Assembly: GCF_023702225.1 (NCBI RefSeq)
Contig: NZ_JAMQCO010000003.1
Location: forward strand, 62,001-126,000
Source of the DNA: Aureimonas altamirensis
GTDB lineage: Bacteria > Pseudomonadota > Alphaproteobacteria > Rhizobiales > Rhizobiaceae
Reading direction: 5' to 3'
DNA: 64,000 nucleotides
In this document: positions 1 to 9,986 of the stretch, one piece after another
Numbering within the stretch: the first letter of the stretch is position 1
How the letters are laid out: the number at the start of each line of letters is the position of its first letter
Notes under the pieces: generated by a model
What the model was told of the DNA's origin: nothing
Database searches by the model: none
What the model saw: the letters and a program-made list of their open reading frames with translations, nothing else
Made by a program: the position numbers and the translations under genes

Positions 1-722
1 CGGCCGGCACGTTCGACATCGTGCTGGCGGCAGGCTGGCCGGGCGTCATGCTGCACGAGGCGGTGGGCCATGGGCTCGAGGGCGATTTCAACCGCAAGAA
101 GACATCCGCCTTCTCCGGCCTGATGGGCCAGCAGGTGGCGGCGCGCGGCGTGACCGTGGTCGACGACGGCACCATCGCCGAACGGCGCGGATCGCTGACG
201 ATCGACGACGAGGGCACCCCGAGCGCGCGGAACACCCTGATCGAGGACGGCAAACTGGTCGGCTACATGCAGGACAGGCAGAACGCCCGCCTCATGGGAA
301 TGCAGGCCACCGGCAACGGGCGCCGCCAGTCCTATGCCTATGCGCCGATGCCGCGCATGACCAATACGATGATGCTGGCCGGCCCGCATGAGCCGGCCGA
401 AATCATCGAATCCGTCAAGGACGGGCTCTACGCCGTCTCCTTCGGCGGCGGGCAGGTGGACATAACCTCCGGCAAGTTCGTCTTCGCCTGCACGGAGGCC
501 TATCGCATTCGTGGCGGCAAGGTGGCCGAGCCCGTCAAGGGCGCGATGCTCATCGGCAACGGGCCCGACGCCATGCATCGCGTTTCCATGGTCGGCAACG
601 ACCTGGCGCTCGATACGGGCATCGGCATGTGCGGCAAGGCCGGACAGGGCGTGCCCGTCGGCGTCGGCCAGCCGCATCTGCGCATGGACAGGATGACGGT
701 CGGCGGAACCGAATCCGCCTGA
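1..722 (+). CDS. tldD: Metalloprotease TldD, 3' part (5' end outside window)
   Basis: This is the C-terminal part of TldD. With TldE it forms a cytoplasmic zinc protease that processes modified peptides and degrades unfolded ones. The open frame begins at the window edge (codon at position 3) and has no start inside the window. The visible part holds the metal-binding [11 protein letters not shown] motif (an HExxxH zinc site) and the glycine-rich C-terminal half typical of the family ([14 protein letters not shown], then GNGPDAM). About 240 of the usual 470-480 residues are present. The next gene, pdxH, is convergent and its stop lies 5 bp past this stop. The family call is secure. Confidence 0.93.
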   Translation, partial: AGTFDIVLAAGWPGVMLHEAVGHGLEGDFNRKKTSAFSGLMGQQVAARGVTVVDDGTIAERRGSLTIDDEGTPSARNTLIEDGKLVGYMQDRQNARLMGMQATGNGRRQSYAYAPMPRMTNTMMLAGPHEPAEIIESVKDGLYAVSFGGGQVDITSGKFVFACTEAYRIRGGKVAEPVKGAMLIGNGPDAMHRVSMVGNDLALDTGIGMCGKAGQGVPVGVGQPHLRMDRMTVGGTESA

Positions 723-727
723 CGGCG

Positions 728-1348
728 TCACGGATAAAGGCGGGCGATGTCCCATGCCGCCGCGTCGACGCCCCCCCGCGTGAAGCGGAAGCGGTCGTGC
801 AGGCGGTAGGCGCAGTCCTGCCAGAATTCGATTTCCAGCGGGCGCACCCGGAAGCCGGACCAGCGCGCCGGACGGGCGATATCGCCCTCGGGTCCGAAAC
901 GGTCCTCCAGTTCGGCGATGCGGGCCTCCAGAACCGCGCGATCCTCGAGCGGTCGCGACTGATCGGAAGCCCAGGCGCCGATGCGGCTGCCGCGCGGTCG
1001 GCTGGCATAGTAGGTGTCCGCCTCCACTTCGGACACGATCTCCACCGGCCCGCGTACGCGCACCTGCCGGCGCTGCGTCTTCCAGTGGAAACAAAGGCCG
1101 GCACGGGGCTGGCCGAGAAGTTCCTGCCCCTTGGCGCTTTCGAAATTGGTGTAGAAGACGAAGCCGGACGGGTCGAACCCCTTCAGCAGCACCATGCGCA
1201 CGTCGGGCATGCCCGCCTCGTCCACGGTTGCCAGCGCCATGGCGTTGGGGTCGTTCGGCTCCGTTTCCGTCGCGGCCTTTAACCATGTCGCAAAGGTGAC
1301 GAACGGGTCCGGGCCCACTTCATCCAATGTTAATGTCGGCCGACTCAT
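728..1348 (-). CDS. pdxH: Pyridoxine/pyridoxamine 5'-phosphate oxidase
   Basis: This FMN enzyme oxidises pyridoxamine and pyridoxine 5'-phosphate to pyridoxal phosphate, the last step of vitamin B6 synthesis and salvage. The 206-residue product has normal family length. The FMN-binding split-barrel core includes [10 protein letters not shown] and [12 protein letters not shown], a substrate loop [14 protein letters not shown], and the C-terminal dimerisation motif that ends [11 protein letters not shown]. The gene is divergent from the lipoprotein gene that starts 40 bp away, so both promoters must sit in or near this short gap. Only a weak GGCGAAG precedes the ATG. Function is assigned from clear family motifs. 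Confidence 0.95.
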   Translation of the reverse strand: MSRPTLTLDEVGPDPFVTFATWLKAATETEPNDPNAMALATVDEAGMPDVRMVLLKGFDPSGFVFYTNFESAKGQELLGQPRAGLCFHWKTQRRQVRVRGPVEIVSEVEADTYYASRPRGSRIGAWASDQSRPLEDRAVLEARIAELEDRFGPEGDIARPARWSGFRVRPLEIEFWQDCAYRLHDRFRFTRGGVDAAAWDIARLYP

Positions 1349-1388
1349 TGTCTTCGCCAGTCTCCAGTTTCCAATCCGGGACTACCTA

Positions 1389-1862
1389 ATGGGGTTCTTC
1401 GATCCAGGCAAAGATTTCGGCCAGGCCGTGCTGCGGCGACGCTGCGCAGGCGCGTCCGTGGCCGGCCTCCTGGTGACGCTTGTTCTCGGCGGATGCACCC
1501 TCTCGGGCGGCGGGCTGGAGGACATGGTCGACAGGTCGATCACGACGGGCTCGATCGAACCCGGCGCGTCGGGGGCCACGCCATCGGTCGATACCGACCG
1601 CCTGTCGGATGGCCGCACGGTGCGCAATGCGGTCTCGGCGGCGAAGCTGTCGGATAGCCCCCCTGCCGTCGCGTGGGCCAACGCGGAAACCGGCGCTTCG
1701 GGCACGATCACGGCCATCCAGGAAATGCGCGAGGGATCGGCGATCTGCCGCCGGTTCACCACGTCGCGCCAGCGGTTCGACGGGATCGCCCTCTATGATG
1801 GCGAGGCGTGCAGCGCGGGCTCGGGCGAATGGGTCCTGACCCGGTTCGGCGAAGCCGGCTGA
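1389..1862 (+). CDS. Small outer-membrane-type lipoprotein, RT0821/Lpp0805-like
   Basis: The product is 157 residues. It has a signal sequence and a lipobox (LVLGGC, Cys about residue 36), so it is probably lipid-anchored. The second half (WANAETGASGTITAI, then two cysteines and GEWVLTRFGEAG) resembles the RT0821/Lpp0805 surface-protein domain found in many alphaproteobacteria, whose role is unknown. The ATG at 1389 was chosen because it opens directly into the signal peptide; an in-frame opening further upstream runs into the pdxH gene. The Shine-Dalgarno sequence is weak (CGGGA). The J-protein gene follows after 118 bp. Confidence 0.72.
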   Translation: MGFFDPGKDFGQAVLRRRCAGASVAGLLVTLVLGGCTLSGGGLEDMVDRSITTGSIEPGASGATPSVDTDRLSDGRTVRNAVSAAKLSDSPPAVAWANAETGASGTITAIQEMREGSAICRRFTTSRQRFDGIALYDGEACSAGSGEWVLTRFGEAG

Positions 1863-1980
1863 AAGCGGCATAATTTCCGTTTCATCGCCGCCATGGGGTC
1901 TTTATGACGCGCCGTGGTATTGCCATATAGGATACGTCATTCATCCAGCGCGCCCTGCGACGAAAGGAACCTTAAGACAG

Positions 1981-2922
1981 ATGCGGGATCCATACGCCGT
2001 TCTCGGCGTCGGCAAATCGGCGAGCGAGGGCGAGATCAAATCCGCTTTCCGCAAGCTTGCCAAGAAGTACCACCCCGATGCCAACCAGGACGATCCGAAG
2101 GCAAGCGGCCTCTTCAACGAGGTCAATCAGGCCTACGAGATCCTCGGCGACAAGGACAAGCGGGGCCAGTACGACCGGGGCGAGATCGATGCCGAAGGCA
2201 AGCAGAAGTTTCAGGGCTTCAGCGGCGGCAACCCGTTCGGCGGGGGCCAGGGCCGTGCCGGCGATCCGTTCGGCGGCGGTGGTGCGGATTTCGAGTTCCG
2301 CGGCGGCGATGCCGGCGGCTTCGCCGACTTCTTCGAACAGGCTTTCGGCGGGCGCGCCGGCGGTGCACGCGGCTTCGGCGGCGCGCGCCGTGCGCAGGCG
2401 CCCCTGAAGGGCGAGGACATGCGCGCCACGCTGAAGGTGCATCTTGAAGATGTCGTCTCGGGCGAAAAGGTCGAGGCGATATTCCCGACAGGCAAACGCC
2501 TGGCCATCAAGCTTCCCGACGGCGTCGAGGACGGGCAGACGATTCGCCTGCGCGGCCAGGGGCAGCCGGCTCCCGCACCGGGCGGCAAGGACGGCGACGC
2601 GCTGATCACCATCGCCTTCGCCGAGCATCCGCGCTTCACCGTGCGCGGACGCGACCTGCAGCTTCGGGAAGACCTGCCCCTGGAAACCGCCATCCTGGGC
2701 GGACGGCTGACCGTCGATACGCTGGATGGACGCGTCGCGGCCAGGATAGCGCCATGGACGAACTCCGGCCGCACGCTGAGGCTGCGCGGCAAGGGCCTGA
2801 CCCAGAAGGGTGGCGGCCGCGGCGACCTGCTGGTGACGTTGCAGGTGGCCCTGCCGGAAACCCCGGACGAGGAACTGGCCGCCTTCCTTCGGGAACGCCA
2901 GAAGGCGAAGGCCGCGGAATAG
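1981..2922 (+). CDS. J-domain co-chaperone, CbpA/DnaJ-like without zinc finger
   Basis: This is a DnaJ-family co-chaperone that should stimulate the ATPase of DnaK and bind unfolded clients. An N-terminal J domain (about residues 3-68) carries the HPD tripeptide (KYHPDANQD). A long Gly/Phe-rich linker follows (about 75-140), then the two substrate-binding beta-domains (about 140-300). The CxxCxGxG zinc repeats of canonical DnaJ are absent, which places it in the CbpA-like class. At 313 residues it matches that class. The next gene, fabI, has its own good ribosome binding site 125 bp downstream. The family is sure; the specific partner is not known. Confidence 0.9.
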   Translation: MRDPYAVLGVGKSASEGEIKSAFRKLAKKYHPDANQDDPKASGLFNEVNQAYEILGDKDKRGQYDRGEIDAEGKQKFQGFSGGNPFGGGQGRAGDPFGGGGADFEFRGGDAGGFADFFEQAFGGRAGGARGFGGARRAQAPLKGEDMRATLKVHLEDVVSGEKVEAIFPTGKRLAIKLPDGVEDGQTIRLRGQGQPAPAPGGKDGDALITIAFAEHPRFTVRGRDLQLREDLPLETAILGGRLTVDTLDGRVAARIAPWTNSGRTLRLRGKGLTQKGGGRGDLLVTLQVALPETPDEELAAFLRERQKAKAAE

Positions 2923-3047
2923 GACCTGTCTCCCGCTCGCGAAGCATGTCATTGCGCGTTCAAGCGTGAACTTGTCGTGCGGGAAAGCCTGTGCCATACC
3001 GCCGCGCACCGGAAACAATTCGACCTCAAGGGTCAAGGAGCGCGTCC

Positions 3048-3866
3048 ATGGCGGAAAAGAGCGGCCTGATGGCTGGCAAGCGCGGGCTTATCATGGGCGT
3101 GGCCAACAACCGATCCATCGCCTGGGGCATCGCGAAGGCGCTTGCCGATCAGGGCGCCGAGATCGCGCTGACATGGCAGGGCGACGCTCTCAGGAAGCGC
3201 GTGGAGCCGCTGGCCGCCGAATTGGGCGCGTTCCTGGCCGGCCATTGCGATGTCGGCGACGCCGCCACCATCGACGCCGTTTTCGAGACGCTGGCCGACA
3301 AATGGGGCAAGCTCGACTTCGTGGTGCATGCCATCGGATTCTCCGACAAGGACGAGCTTACGGGTCGCTATGTCGACACGACCGAAGGCAATTTCACCAA
3401 GACGATGCTCATCTCGGTCTATTCCCTGACCGCGGTCGCGAAGCGCGCCGAACCGCTGATGAGCGAGGGCGGCTCGATCCTGACGCTCACCTATTACGGC
3501 GCGGAAAAGGTGATGCCGCATTACAACGTGATGGGTGTCGCCAAGGCTGCCCTCGAGGCGTCCGTGCGGTATCTCGCGGTGGACCTCGGCGGCAAGGCTA
3601 TCCGCGTCAACGCCATCTCCGCCGGCCCCATCAAGACACTTGCGGCGTCCGGCATCGGCGACTTCCGCTACATCCTCAAATGGAACGAGTACAACTCGCC
3701 GCTCAAGCGAACCGTTTCGATCGACGAGGTGGGGCAGTCCGCCCTGTATCTTTTGTCCGACATGTCGACGGCCGTCACCGGCGAGGTGCATCACGTCGAT
3801 TCCGGCTATCACACGGTCGGCATGAAGGCGGTGGACGCCCCGGACATCTCCGTCGTCAAGGACTGA
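3048..3866 (+). CDS. fabI: Enoyl-[acyl-carrier-protein] reductase (NADH), FabI
   Basis: FabI catalyses the last reduction of each fatty-acid elongation cycle, trans-2-enoyl-ACP to acyl-ACP. The 272-residue protein has the FabI-type nucleotide motif GLIMGVANNRSIAWGIA near the N terminus and the Tyr-x6-Lys catalytic signature (YNVMGVAK), then the substrate-loop segment SAGPIKTLAASGI. The ATG at 3048 follows a good AAGGAG eight bases upstream. An in-frame start 57 bp upstream would add residues that do not fit the family. FabI is the target of triclosan-type inhibitors in other bacteria; no resistance inference is made here. Confidence 0.95.
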   Translation: MAEKSGLMAGKRGLIMGVANNRSIAWGIAKALADQGAEIALTWQGDALRKRVEPLAAELGAFLAGHCDVGDAATIDAVFETLADKWGKLDFVVHAIGFSDKDELTGRYVDTTEGNFTKTMLISVYSLTAVAKRAEPLMSEGGSILTLTYYGAEKVMPHYNVMGVAKAALEASVRYLAVDLGGKAIRVNAISAGPIKTLAASGIGDFRYILKWNEYNSPLKRTVSIDEVGQSALYLLSDMSTAVTGEVHHVDSGYHTVGMKAVDAPDISVVKD

Positions 3867-3875
3867 GCGCCCATC

Positions 3876-4475
3876 GTGACGCATGCACTTCCGCTGATCT
3901 ATCTTTGCCGTCATGGCCAGACCGACTGGAACGCCGAGGGGCGGATACAGGGTCAGGTCGATACGCCCCTGAATGCGCTGGGGCGCGTGCAGGCCAAGCG
4001 GAACGGGCGTTATCTGCGTCTGGCGCTGGGCGACGCGGTCAGGGACTTCCATTTCGTGGCGAGCCCCCTCACCCGCACGCGCGAGACGATGCGCATCATC
4101 CGCCGCGAGTGCGGGCTTGAGCCGGACGATTTCGCAACCGACGAGCGCCTTCTGGAGCTTGATTTCGGCGACTGGCAGAATCGGACGCTGGAAGAGATCG
4201 GCCGCGACGAGCCGCAGGAAATCGCTCGCCGCGATGCCGACAAGTGGAATTTCAGGCCGCACGGCGCGACGGCGGAATCCTATCGCATGCTGGCCGATCG
4301 GGTCCGGCCCGTCTTCGAGGGGCTGGCCGGCCGCAGCATCGTGGTTGCGCATGGCGGCATCACGCGCGTTTTCCTGGAGATGTACGGCGGCGTGGCCCCG
4401 CAAGAGGCCGCATACACCCTCATCCTGCAGGACAGGGTGCTGAAGGCCGAGAACGGCCGGATCGACTGGGTGTGA
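3876..4475 (+). CDS. Histidine phosphatase family protein (phosphoglycerate mutase-like)
   Basis: This 199-residue protein belongs to the branch-2 histidine acid phosphatase / phosphoglycerate mutase-like superfamily. The phospho-accepting RHG motif is at LCRHGQTDWNAEGRIQG near the N terminus. The second catalytic histidine is in VVAHGGITRVFLE near the C terminus. The likely start is GTG at 3876, nine bases after the fabI stop, so the two genes are probably co-transcribed. The true substrate cannot be read from sequence: members act as mutases, sugar-phosphate phosphatases or cobalamin phosphatases. No cobalamin genes lie nearby. Confidence 0.8.
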   Translation: MTHALPLIYLCRHGQTDWNAEGRIQGQVDTPLNALGRVQAKRNGRYLRLALGDAVRDFHFVASPLTRTRETMRIIRRECGLEPDDFATDERLLELDFGDWQNRTLEEIGRDEPQEIARRDADKWNFRPHGATAESYRMLADRVRPVFEGLAGRSIVVAHGGITRVFLEMYGGVAPQEAAYTLILQDRVLKAENGRIDWV

Positions 4476-4485
4476 TCGGCGGCCC

Positions 4486-4704
4486 TCAGGCCAGATAGAG
4501 AAGATGCACCTGCATGCCCGGCTGGAGCGGCGCATAGTCGTGCGTGTCCGGCAAGGCGTAGCGGGTTCCGTCGTCCAGGGTCAGCATCGCGCTTATGCGG
4601 TCGATGGAGGCGACGATGCCTTCCGCCTCCCGCGCGCGAGGCGGTATCGTGGCGGAAATGACCAGGACGCTGCTGGCGAAAAGGGCAATGGCTCGTCGGT
4701 CCAT
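4486..4704 (-). CDS. Small secreted DUF1344-like protein
   Basis: This is a short gene of 72 codons from the chosen ATG at 4704. A GTG at 4755 would add 17 basic residues. The shorter form starts with a convincing signal peptide (MDRRAIALFASSVLVISA). The mature part (GIVASIDRISAMLTLDDGTRYALP) is the pattern of DUF1344, a family of small periplasmic proteins of unknown function common in Rhizobiales. The gene converges on the histidine phosphatase gene with 10 bp between the two stops. No strong ribosome binding site supports either start. Confidence 0.62.
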   Translation of the reverse strand: MDRRAIALFASSVLVISATIPPRAREAEGIVASIDRISAMLTLDDGTRYALPDTHDYAPLQPGMQVHLLYLA

Positions 4705-4867
4705 GAACTTGCTACGCTTGTTGGAAACGGAATATCGGCGCAAGGAAAGCTCCACCGCCTTTGTGTTTTTTTCGCGCCGCTCTTACCGCGCGGAATATTA
4801 AAATTTGACCCTGCCGCCGGCCCTGTCCTAGAGCATTCGGCAGAAAATGCGGATGCCGGGGAGAGTT

Positions 4868-5959
4868 ATGTCGCATAACAGTTTTGGCCATCTCTTCCGG
4901 GTCACCACCTTCGGCGAAAGCCATGGGCCTGCCATCGGCTGCATCGTCGACGGCACGCCGCCCGGGCTGGTCTTCACGCGCGCCGATATACAGGCCGATC
5001 TGGACCGGCGGCGTCCCGGACAATCGCGCTACACCACGCAGCGGCAGGAGCCGGACCAGGTAGAGATCCTGTCGGGGGTCATCGAGCAGGCAGACGGAAC
5101 GCTGGTCACCACCGGCACGCCCATCGCCATGGAAATCCGCAACGTGGATCAGCGGTCGAAGGATTATTCGGACATCGCCCAGCGCTATCGCCCCGGCCAC
5201 GCCGATTACGCCTACGATCGGAAGTACGGGCTGCGCGATTTTCGCGGCGGCGGGCGCTCGTCCGCGCGGGAGACGGCAACGCGCGTCGCGGCGGGCGCCA
5301 TAGCCCGCCGTGTCGTGCCGGGCGTGCGCATACGCGGCGCGCTGGTGCAGATCGGCGAGCGCGCCGTGAACCGCCAGAGCTGGAACTGGGACGACATTGC
5401 GTCGAACCCCTTCTTCTGCCCGGATTCCGGCACCGCAGCACTGTGGGCCGAAGATCTCGACAAGATCCGCAAGGCCGGTTCCTCCATCGGAGCGGTGGTG
5501 GAAGTGGTGGCCGAAGGCGTTCCCGTGGGGCTCGGCGCGCCGCTTTACGGCAAGCTCGATCAGGATATCGCGGCCAACCTGATGTCGATCAATGCCGTGA
5601 AGGGTGTGGAGATCGGCGAAGGTTTCAACGCCGCCCGACTGACCGGCGAGGAAAACGCCGACGAGATGCGCATGGGCGCCGATGGGCAGGCCGAGTTCCT
5701 GTCCAACCACGCCGGTGGCATCCTCGGTGGCATTTCCACCGGCCAGCCCATCGTTGCGCGCTTTGCCGTCAAGCCGACATCCTCCATCCTGACCCCCCGC
5801 CGCTCCATCGACGCCTCCGGCCAGGAGGTGGACGTGATGACCAAGGGCCGGCACGATCCGTGCGTCGGCATCCGCGCCGTGCCCATCGGCGAAGCCATGG
5901 TAGCCTGCGCGATCGCCGACCATTATCTGCGCCATCGCGGGCAGACGGGCCGCGGATGA
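4868..5959 (+). CDS. aroC: Chorismate synthase
   Basis: AroC converts 5-enolpyruvylshikimate-3-phosphate to chorismate, the branch point for aromatic amino acids, folate and ubiquinone, using reduced FMN. The 363-residue product starts [20 protein letters not shown], the conserved family N terminus with the catalytic GESHG histidine. It continues through [34 protein letters not shown] and the C-terminal [15 protein letters not shown] signature. The ATG at 4868 is preceded by GGGGAGAG at good spacing, so an upstream in-frame ATG at 4847 is rejected. The last four bases (ATGA) overlap the next gene, which suggests translational coupling. Confidence 0.97.
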   Translation: MSHNSFGHLFRVTTFGESHGPAIGCIVDGTPPGLVFTRADIQADLDRRRPGQSRYTTQRQEPDQVEILSGVIEQADGTLVTTGTPIAMEIRNVDQRSKDYSDIAQRYRPGHADYAYDRKYGLRDFRGGGRSSARETATRVAAGAIARRVVPGVRIRGALVQIGERAVNRQSWNWDDIASNPFFCPDSGTAALWAEDLDKIRKAGSSIGAVVEVVAEGVPVGLGAPLYGKLDQDIAANLMSINAVKGVEIGEGFNAARLTGEENADEMRMGADGQAEFLSNHAGGILGGISTGQPIVARFAVKPTSSILTPRRSIDASGQEVDVMTKGRHDPCVGIRAVPIGEAMVACAIADHYLRHRGQTGRG

Positions 5960-6882
5960 GGACGCGGCTCTACCACCATCCGATCTTTGCCGAGCACCTG
6001 ACCGGGGCCGGCCATCCCGAGCGTCCGGAACGCATCGCCGCGGTGGAGGCCGCGCTGGAGGCGGAGAGCTTCCAGTTGCTGCAGCGGGCGGAAGCACCGG
6101 AAGGCCGGTTGCAGGACGTGTATCTGTGCCATCCCGAGGCGTATGTGCGCCGCGTTGCGCAGGCGACGCCGGCCGACGGGCTGGCGCGGATCGATGGCGA
6201 TACGGTGGTGAGCCCGCGCAGCTTCACCGCTGCCCTGCATGGCGTCGGCGGCGCTTGCCTGGCGGTGGACGACGTCGTGTCGGGGCAGGTCGCCAACGCC
6301 TTCGTCGCCGCCCGTCCGCCCGGCCATCATGCCGAGCGCGCGACCGCCATGGGCTTCTGCCTGTTCAACCAGGCAGCCATTGCCGCGCGCCATGCCCAGC
6401 AGGCGCTTGGCCTGTCGCATGTCGCGATCATCGATTGGGATGTCCATCACGGCAACGGCACGCAGGACATCTTCTGGAGCGACCCGACGGTGCTTTACGC
6501 CTCGCTGCACCAGATGCCGCTCTATCCCGGCACCGGCGCGTTGAGCGAAACGGGCGCCGGCAATATCTTCAACGCACCGCTGCGGGCCGGGGATGGCGGC
6601 GACGCCTTCCGGGAGGCGTTCCTGTCGCGCGTCGTGCCGGCGGTCGAATCCTTCCGGCCGGATATCATCATTCTCTCCGCCGGTTTCGACATGCACTTCC
6701 GCGATCCGCTGGCCGACATGCAGCTTCGCGACGCGGATTTCGACTGGGCGACCGGCCAGGTGATGACATTGGCCGACCGCTTCTGTAACGGTCGCCTCGT
6801 ATCCATTCTCGAAGGCGGCTACGACCTGACCGGGCTGTCCCAATCCGTCGCCGCCCACGTCCAACGCCTGATGACCGGCTGA
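5956..6882 (+). CDS. HDAC/AcuC/AphA-family deacetylase
   Basis: This 308-residue protein belongs to the zinc-dependent histone deacetylase superfamily, which in bacteria includes acetoin-utilisation (AcuC) and acetylpolyamine amidohydrolases. Visible active-site elements are [11 protein letters not shown] near residue 20, ARPPGHHAE (the two catalytic histidines), [13 protein letters not shown] (metal Asp and His) and SAGFDMH (second metal Asp). The ATG overlaps the aroC stop by four bases, and xseB follows after 9 bp, so it is co-translated with housekeeping genes rather than with acetoin or polyamine genes. The natural substrate (protein lysine, polyamine or small molecule) cannot be told from sequence. 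Confidence 0.87.
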   Translation: MRTRLYHHPIFAEHLTGAGHPERPERIAAVEAALEAESFQLLQRAEAPEGRLQDVYLCHPEAYVRRVAQATPADGLARIDGDTVVSPRSFTAALHGVGGACLAVDDVVSGQVANAFVAARPPGHHAERATAMGFCLFNQAAIAARHAQQALGLSHVAIIDWDVHHGNGTQDIFWSDPTVLYASLHQMPLYPGTGALSETGAGNIFNAPLRAGDGGDAFREAFLSRVVPAVESFRPDIIILSAGFDMHFRDPLADMQLRDADFDWATGQVMTLADRFCNGRLVSILEGGYDLTGLSQSVAAHVQRLMTG

Positions 6883-6891
6883 GGAGACATC

Positions 6892-7152
6892 ATGCCAGAA
6901 CAGCAACGTCCCGAAACCGAAGACGACATTTCCGCGCTCAGCTTCGAGCAGGCCCTCGCCGCCCTGGAGCGTATCGTCTCGGATCTCGAGCGCGGCGACG
7001 TTCCGCTGGAAGCGGCGATCCGCACCTATGAACGCGGGGAAAAGCTGAAGGCCCATTGCGACAGGCTGCTCGCGGCGGCGGAGGACAAGGTCGAGAAGAT
7101 CAAGTCGACGCGCGGACGGGCCACGGGTACGGAACCGCTGGATCCGGCCTGA
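6892..7152 (+). CDS. xseB: Exodeoxyribonuclease VII small subunit
   Basis: XseB is the small helical subunit that combines in several copies with XseA to form exonuclease VII, which degrades single-stranded DNA. The 86-residue product shows the family core: [20 protein letters not shown], then [15 protein letters not shown] and a short coiled segment ending in DKVEKIKS. It sits nine bases after the deacetylase gene with a GAGGAG-type ribosome binding site, and upstream of dxs. The xseB-dxs order is common in proteobacteria. xseA is not in this window. Confidence 0.93.
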   Translation: MPEQQRPETEDDISALSFEQALAALERIVSDLERGDVPLEAAIRTYERGEKLKAHCDRLLAAAEDKVEKIKSTRGRATGTEPLDPA

Positions 7153-7253
7153 CCCGAACACGCAAGATTTCATCGCGGCGAAAAGGTTTACCCCGCAGTC
7201 ATAACTTTCGCCCCGCGACGAGCCATCTTATAGAGCAAAGCTTGAAACGGCTC

Positions 7254-7305
7254 CACGGAAGGGCACCTTTCCGTGATGGGCCGCGCCGCCGCCGGATGCG
7301 GCGCG
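7254..7305 (+). other. Two tandem stem-loops in the xseB-dxs gap
   Basis: The 177-bp gap before dxs holds two inverted repeats back to back. CACGGAA (7254-7260) pairs with TTCCGTG (7269-7275). CGCGCCGC (7282-7289) pairs with GCGGCGCG (7298-7305), an 8-bp GC-only stem. Neither is followed by a T run, so a simple intrinsic terminator is unlikely. They may be a processing site or a structured dxs leader. I recognise no known riboswitch class. Confidence 0.4.
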
Positions 7306-7329
7306 ATTATCGAAAGGTGAAGCTGCACC

Positions 7330-9246
7330 GTGTCGGACATGTTGAGAACGCCACTCCTCGACGAGATCGCCTCTCCGGCCGATCTTCGCGCCCTGCCGGA
7401 ATCCGCGCTGACGCAAGTGGCGGACGAGGTCCGGCGCGATCTCGTGGATGCGGTGTCCCGCACCGGCGGCCATCTCGGCGCCGGCCTCGGCGTGGTGGAG
7501 CTGACGGTTGCCCTGCATTATGTCTTCAACACGCCGGAAGACCGCCTGATCTGGGATGTCGGCCACCAGGCCTATCCCCACAAGATCCTGACCGGCCGTC
7601 GCGACGGCATGCGCACCATCCGCCAGGAAAACGGCCTTTCGGGTTTCGCCAAGCGATCGGAAAGCGACTACGATCCTTTCGGCGCGGGGCATTCCTCCAC
7701 CTCGATTTCCGCCGGCCTCGGCATGGCGGTCGCACGCGACCTCTCCGGCCGGCGCAACAACGTCATCGCCGTGATCGGCGATGGGGCAATGTCGGCGGGA
7801 ATGGCGTATGAGGCAATGAACAATGCCGGCGCCCTGGACGCGCGGCTCATCGTCATCCTGAACGACAACGATATGTCCATTGCCCCGCCCACGGGTGCGA
7901 TGAGCGCCTATCTGGCGCGGCTGGTGTCCGGCAAGGCCTACCGGACCTTACGCAACCGCGCCAAGCAGATCACCGACAAACTGCCCGAATTCGTGCGCGA
8001 GGGCGCCCGCCGCACCGAAGAGTTCACGCGCGGCTTCTTCACCGGCGGCACGCTCTTCGAGGAGCTCGGCTTCTATTACGTCGGGCCGATCGACGGGCAC
8101 GATCTCGACCATCTGCTGCCGGTTCTGAAGAATGTGCGCGACGCGCAGGACGGGCCGATCCTCGTGCATGTCGTGACGCAGAAGGGCAAGGGCTACGGGC
8201 CGGCGGAATCCTCGGCCGACAAGTATCACGGCGTATCCAAGTTCGACGTCGTGACCGGCGAGCAGGCCAAGGCCAAGGCGAATGCCCCCAGCTATACGCG
8301 CGTCTTCGCGGAAAGCCTGGTCCAGGAAGCGCATGAGGACGACAAGATCGTCGCCATCAACGCCGCCATGCCGAACGGAACGGGCCTCGACCTGTTCGGC
8401 GAGGCTTTCCCCACGCGGACCTTCGACGTCGGCATCGCCGAGCAGCACGCCGTCACGTTTGCGGCAGGCCTTGCCAGCGAAGGCTACAAGCCGTTCTGCG
8501 CCATCTATTCGACCTTCCTTCAGCGCGCCTACGATCAGATCGTCCACGACGTGGCGATCCAGCATCTGCCCGTGCGCTTCGCCATCGACCGGGCCGGCTT
8601 CGTCGGCGCCGACGGACCGACGCATGCGGGCTCGTTCGACACCGGCTTCCTGGCGCCGCTGCCGGGCATGGTCGTCATGGCCGCGGCCGACGAGGCCGAG
8701 CTCCGGCACATGGTGCGCACGGCAGCCGCCTATGACGAAGGCCCGATCTCTTTTCGCTATCCGCGCGGCAACGGTGTCGGCGTGGACATGCCGGCGCGCG
8801 GCCAGATACTCGAGATCGGCAAGGGCCGTATCGTCCGGGAAGGGTCCAAGATCGCGATCCTGTCCTTCGGCACACGGCTTGCGGATGCGGTCGCGGCCGC
8901 CGAGGAGCTGGACACGTTCGGCCTGTCGACGACGGTCGCCGACGCACGCTTTGCCAAGCCGCTGGACGCCGACCTCATCCGCCGTCTCGCCCAGAACCAC
9001 GAGGTGCTGATCCTGCTGGAGGAAGGGGCAAGCGGCGGCTTCGCCGCGCAGGTGCTGGAGCATATGGCGCGCAGCGGCCTTCTGGAGCACGGCTTGAAGG
9101 TGCGTCCGTTGACCATGCCGGACAGCTTCGTCGACCATGCCGCACCGGAAAAGATGATCCATCGCGCCGGCCTCGACAGAGCAGGCATCGTGGATGCCGT
9201 TTTCCGAGCTCTCGGAGATACGTCGCGCCGCGTATTGCAGGCGTGA
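7330..9246 (+). CDS. dxs: 1-deoxy-D-xylulose-5-phosphate synthase
   Basis: Dxs condenses pyruvate and glyceraldehyde 3-phosphate to DXP, the first and flux-controlling step of the MEP isoprenoid pathway; it needs thiamine diphosphate and Mg2+. The 638-residue protein has a transketolase-like architecture. The ThDP-binding [18 protein letters not shown] lies in the N-terminal third, the catalytic glutamate region [18 protein letters not shown] in the middle domain, and the transketolase C domain at the end. Start is GTG at 7330; an ATG at 7339 is an alternative. The stop overlaps the tlyA start by four bases. ispE, a polyprenyl synthase and ubiA elsewhere in the window belong to the same metabolic route. 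Confidence 0.96.
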   Translation: MSDMLRTPLLDEIASPADLRALPESALTQVADEVRRDLVDAVSRTGGHLGAGLGVVELTVALHYVFNTPEDRLIWDVGHQAYPHKILTGRRDGMRTIRQENGLSGFAKRSESDYDPFGAGHSSTSISAGLGMAVARDLSGRRNNVIAVIGDGAMSAGMAYEAMNNAGALDARLIVILNDNDMSIAPPTGAMSAYLARLVSGKAYRTLRNRAKQITDKLPEFVREGARRTEEFTRGFFTGGTLFEELGFYYVGPIDGHDLDHLLPVLKNVRDAQDGPILVHVVTQKGKGYGPAESSADKYHGVSKFDVVTGEQAKAKANAPSYTRVFAESLVQEAHEDDKIVAINAAMPNGTGLDLFGEAFPTRTFDVGIAEQHAVTFAAGLASEGYKPFCAIYSTFLQRAYDQIVHDVAIQHLPVRFAIDRAGFVGADGPTHAGSFDTGFLAPLPGMVVMAAADEAELRHMVRTAAAYDEGPISFRYPRGNGVGVDMPARGQILEIGKGRIVREGSKIAILSFGTRLADAVAAAEELDTFGLSTTVADARFAKPLDADLIRRLAQNHEVLILLEEGASGGFAAQVLEHMARSGLLEHGLKVRPLTMPDSFVDHAAPEKMIHRAGLDRAGIVDAVFRALGDTSRRVLQA

Positions 9247-9986
9247 GCGAACGCACGCGGCTGGACCAGTTCCTGGCAGATCGGGGTTTCAGCGAAACCC
9301 GGGCCCGCGCGCGGGACGCCATCCTGCGCGGTCACGTCCGCATCGACGGCGTGACGGCGTCGAAACCGGGACAACTGGTCTCCGATGGCTCAACTGTCGA
9401 AGTTGACGATCCGGCCGCAGCCTACGTATCCCGCGCCGCGCTCAAGCTCGTGGCGGCGCTGGACCATTTCCGCCTGGACATTGCGGGCCGCGTGGCGCTG
9501 GATATCGGCGCATCCACGGGCGGCTTCACGGAAATCGCCCTCCTCCGCGGCGCAAGCCATGTCGTCGCCATCGATGTCGGCCACGGCCAGATGCACCCTC
9601 GCATCGCGGCCGATATGCGCGTCACCCGGATCGACGGGCTCAACGCGCGGGCCCTGGCCCGGCAGGATCTGCGCGGCCACCCTGTGGACCTCCTGGTGTC
9701 GGACGTCAGCTTCATATCGCTGAAGCTTGCCCTTCCACCCGCCCTGTCGCTGGCCGAACCGGGCGCGCTCGGCATTTTTCTGGTAAAGCCGCAGTTCGAG
9801 GCCGGCCGCGATGCCATCGGCAAGGGCGGCCTTCTGAAAGATCGAGCGCAGGGCGAAGCCATCGCACGGGACATGGCCGGCTGGCTCGAAGCGCAGGATG
9901 GCTGGCGTTCGATCGGGACGACGGCGTCTCCGATATCGGGCGGCGACGGCAACAGGGAATTTCTTCTGGTGGGACGCAAGGCGTGA
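9243..9986 (+). CDS. tlyA: TlyA-family rRNA 2'-O-methyltransferase
   Basis: TlyA-family enzymes methylate the 2'-hydroxyl of cytidines in 16S and/or 23S rRNA. The 247-residue product begins with an S4 RNA-binding domain ([20 protein letters not shown]). It continues with an FtsJ-like SAM methyltransferase domain ([18 protein letters not shown], then [14 protein letters not shown]). The GTG start overlaps the dxs stop by four bases and its own stop overlaps the next methyltransferase by four bases, so three genes are coupled. The dxs-tlyA pairing is widespread in alphaproteobacteria. Which cytidines are modified is not visible. Confidence 0.9.
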   Translation: MSERTRLDQFLADRGFSETRARARDAILRGHVRIDGVTASKPGQLVSDGSTVEVDDPAAAYVSRAALKLVAALDHFRLDIAGRVALDIGASTGGFTEIALLRGASHVVAIDVGHGQMHPRIAADMRVTRIDGLNARALARQDLRGHPVDLLVSDVSFISLKLALPPALSLAEPGALGIFLVKPQFEAGRDAIGKGGLLKDRAQGEAIARDMAGWLEAQDGWRSIGTTASPISGGDGNREFLLVGRKA

